Below are positions 62,150-64,000 of a DNA stretch of 64,000 nucleotides, piece after piece; positions within the stretch are counted from its first letter, which is position 1, and each line of letters opens with the position of its first letter. The notes beneath the pieces are model-generated. The model saw only the letters and a list, made by a program, of their open reading frames with translations. It had not been told where the DNA came from and did no database searches. Origin of the DNA: Hemibagrus wyckioides (taxonomy: Eukaryota > Chordata > Actinopteri > Siluriformes > Bagridae); NCBI RefSeq assembly GCF_019097595.1, contig NC_080714.1, positions 23,358,759-23,422,758 on the forward strand, in the 5' to 3' direction. The translations under genes were made by a program, and so were the position numbers.

Positions 62150-64000
62150 TTATCTTTAGGGGCATTATCTTGCTAAAAGTTTGTCTTTTTGGGCCATTAT
62201 CTTGCTAAAAGTTTATCTTTGGGGGCATAATCCTGCTCAAAGTTGATCTTGGGGGCATAATCTTGCTAAAAGTTTGTCTTTTGGGGCATTATCTTGTTAA
62301 AAGTTTATCTTTGGGGCATTATCTTGCTAAAAGTTTGTCTTTTTGGGGCATTATCTTGTTAAAAGTTTATCTTTGGGGCATTATCTTGCTTGAAGTTTAT
62401 CTTTGGGGCATAATCTTGCTAAAAGTTTATCTTTGGGGGCATTATCTTGCTAAAAGTTTATCTTTGGGGGCATAATCTTGCTAAAAGTTGATCTTTGGGG
62501 GCATTCTCTTTCTAAAAGTTTATCTTTGGGGCATTATCTTGCTAAAAGTTTATCTTTGGGGGCATTATCTTGCTAAAAGTTTATCTTTGGGGGCATAATC
62601 TTGCTAAAAGTTGATCTTTGGGGGCATTCTCTTTCTAAAAGTTTATCTTTGGGAGCATTATCTTGCTAAAAGTTGATCTTTGGGGGCATAATCTTGCTAA
62701 GAGTTTATCTTTGGGGGCATAATCTTGCTAAAAGTTGATCTTTGGGGGTATAATCTTGCTAAAAGTTTATCTTTGGGGGCATAATCTTGCTAAAAGTTGA
62801 TCTTTGGGGGCATTCTCTTTCTAAAAGTTGATCTTTGGGGCATAATCTTGCTAAAAGTTTATCTTTGGGGGCATAATCTTGCTAAAAGTTGATCTTTGGG
62901 GGCATTCTCTTTCTAAAAGTTGATCTTTGGGGCATAATCTTGCTAAAAGTTTATCTTTGGGGGCATAATCTTGCTAAAAGTTTATCTTTGGGGGCATAAT
63001 CTTGCTAAAAGTTTATCTTGGGGCCATTCTCTTTCTAAAAGTTTATCTTTGGGGCATAATCTTGCTAAAAGTTTATCTTTGGGGGCATAATCTTGCTAAA
63101 AGTTTATCTTGGGGCCATTCTCTTTCTAAAAGTTTATCTTTGGGGGCATAATCTTGCTAAAAGTTGATCTTTGGGGGCATTCTCTTTCTAAAAGTTGATC
63201 TTTGGGGGCATAATCTTGCTAAAAGTTTATCTTGGGGCCATTCTCTTTCTAAAAGTTGATCTTTGGGGCATAATCTTGCTAAAAGTTGATCTTTGGGGCA
63301 TAATCTTGCTAAAAGTTTATCTTTGGGGGCATAATCTTGCTAAAAGTTTATCATTGGGGGCATAATCTTGCTAAAGGTTATCATTGGGGTCATAATCTTG
63401 CTAAAAAATTATCTTTGGGGGCATAATCTTGCTAAAAGTTTATCTTGGGAGCATAATCTTGCTAAAGGTTTATCTTGGGGGCATAATCTTGCTAAAAGTT
63501 TATCTTTGGGGGCATAATCTTGCTAAAAGTTTATCTTTGGGGGCATAATCTTGCTAAAAGTTTATCTTGGGGCCATTCTCTTTCTAAAAGTTGATCTTTG
63601 GGGCATAATCTTGCTAAAAGTTGATCTTTGGGGGCATAATCTTGCTAAAAGTTTATCTTGGGGCCATTCTCTTTCTAAAAGTTGATCTTTGGGGCATAAT
63701 CTTGCTAAAAGTTGATCTTTGGGGCATAATCTTGCTAAAAGTTTATCTTTGGGGGCATAATCTTGCTAAAAGTTTATCTTTGGGGGCATAATCTTGCTAA
63801 AAGTTTATAATTGGGGGCATAATCTTGCTAAAAGTTTATCTTGGGGCCATTCTCTTTCTAAAAGTTGATCTTTGGGGCATAATCTTGCTAAAAGTTGATC
63901 TTTGGGGCATAATCTTGCTAAAAGTTTATCTTTGGGGGCATAATCTTGCTAAAAGTTTATCATTGGGGGCATAATCTTGCTAAAGGTTATCATTGGGGTC
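62150..64000. repeat. 30-31-bp minisatellite, about 60 copies, continues off the right edge
   Basis: The unit is built on GGGGGCATAATCTTGC followed by TAAAAGTTTATCTTT. Variants include CCATTCTCTTTCTAAAAG, GTTGATC, TTATCATTGG and CATTATCTTG. Variants recur in blocks: the stretch from 63232 repeats from 63841 to the end of the window. Confidence 0.95.

Noticed and set aside
62263..62475. Leucine-rich frame of 70 codons with a repeated KVYLWGIILL-like unit
   Set aside because: It is the 30-31-bp minisatellite read through; the unit length is not kept in frame.

Overview
This looks like chromosomal DNA from a ray-finned fish. The evidence is a long-intron animal gene with GT-AG splicing, dense (CA)n, (GA)n and (TA)n microsatellites, many Tc1/mariner elements and their short derivatives, tRNA-like SINEs, and LINE tails typical of teleosts. 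The heavy Tc1 load would suit an otophysan such as a catfish, but the species cannot be fixed from this window.

The one gene I can assign with confidence is a minus-strand traf1 (TNF-receptor-associated factor 1). It occupies 23286 down to 2474 in seven coding exons, all with canonical splice sites and a continuous frame of 361 codons. They encode an N-terminal RING finger, a series of TRAF-type zinc fingers and the start of the coiled coil. The C-terminal TRAF/MATH domain must lie beyond the left edge. Upstream, at 23685-23694, is an exact kappaB decamer touching a TATA-like hexamer, which fits the known NF-kappaB control of TRAF1. The introns hold much of the mobile DNA, including a 3.6-kb dispersed repeat at 7664-11245 with a 25-copy, 45-bp minisatellite inside it.

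From 23.7 to 64 kb I found no second gene I can name. A spliced-looking open segment at 44385-44475, preceded by possible leader sequence, may be an exon of an unidentified plus-strand gene. The rest is intergenic or intronic. It holds several Tc1-type families: a 1.23-kb near-complete but disabled copy at 54310-55538, degraded elements at 46094-46922 and 47030-48010, a MITE family that kept only the DNA-binding part of the transposase (seven copies across the window), and a fold-back MITE family. There are also SINE-like and LINE-like fragments, long pyrimidine and purine tracts at 28.5 and 32.6 kb, and a 30-31-bp minisatellite from 62150 that runs off the right edge with higher-order structure.

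The most interesting structures are three fold-back MITEs that share one rearrangement junction, the birth of the 45-bp minisatellite beside its single-copy homologue, the RING-bearing traf1 with its kappaB site, and the higher-order repeat at the right edge. I see no CRISPR array, tRNA or rRNA gene, or intact virus.
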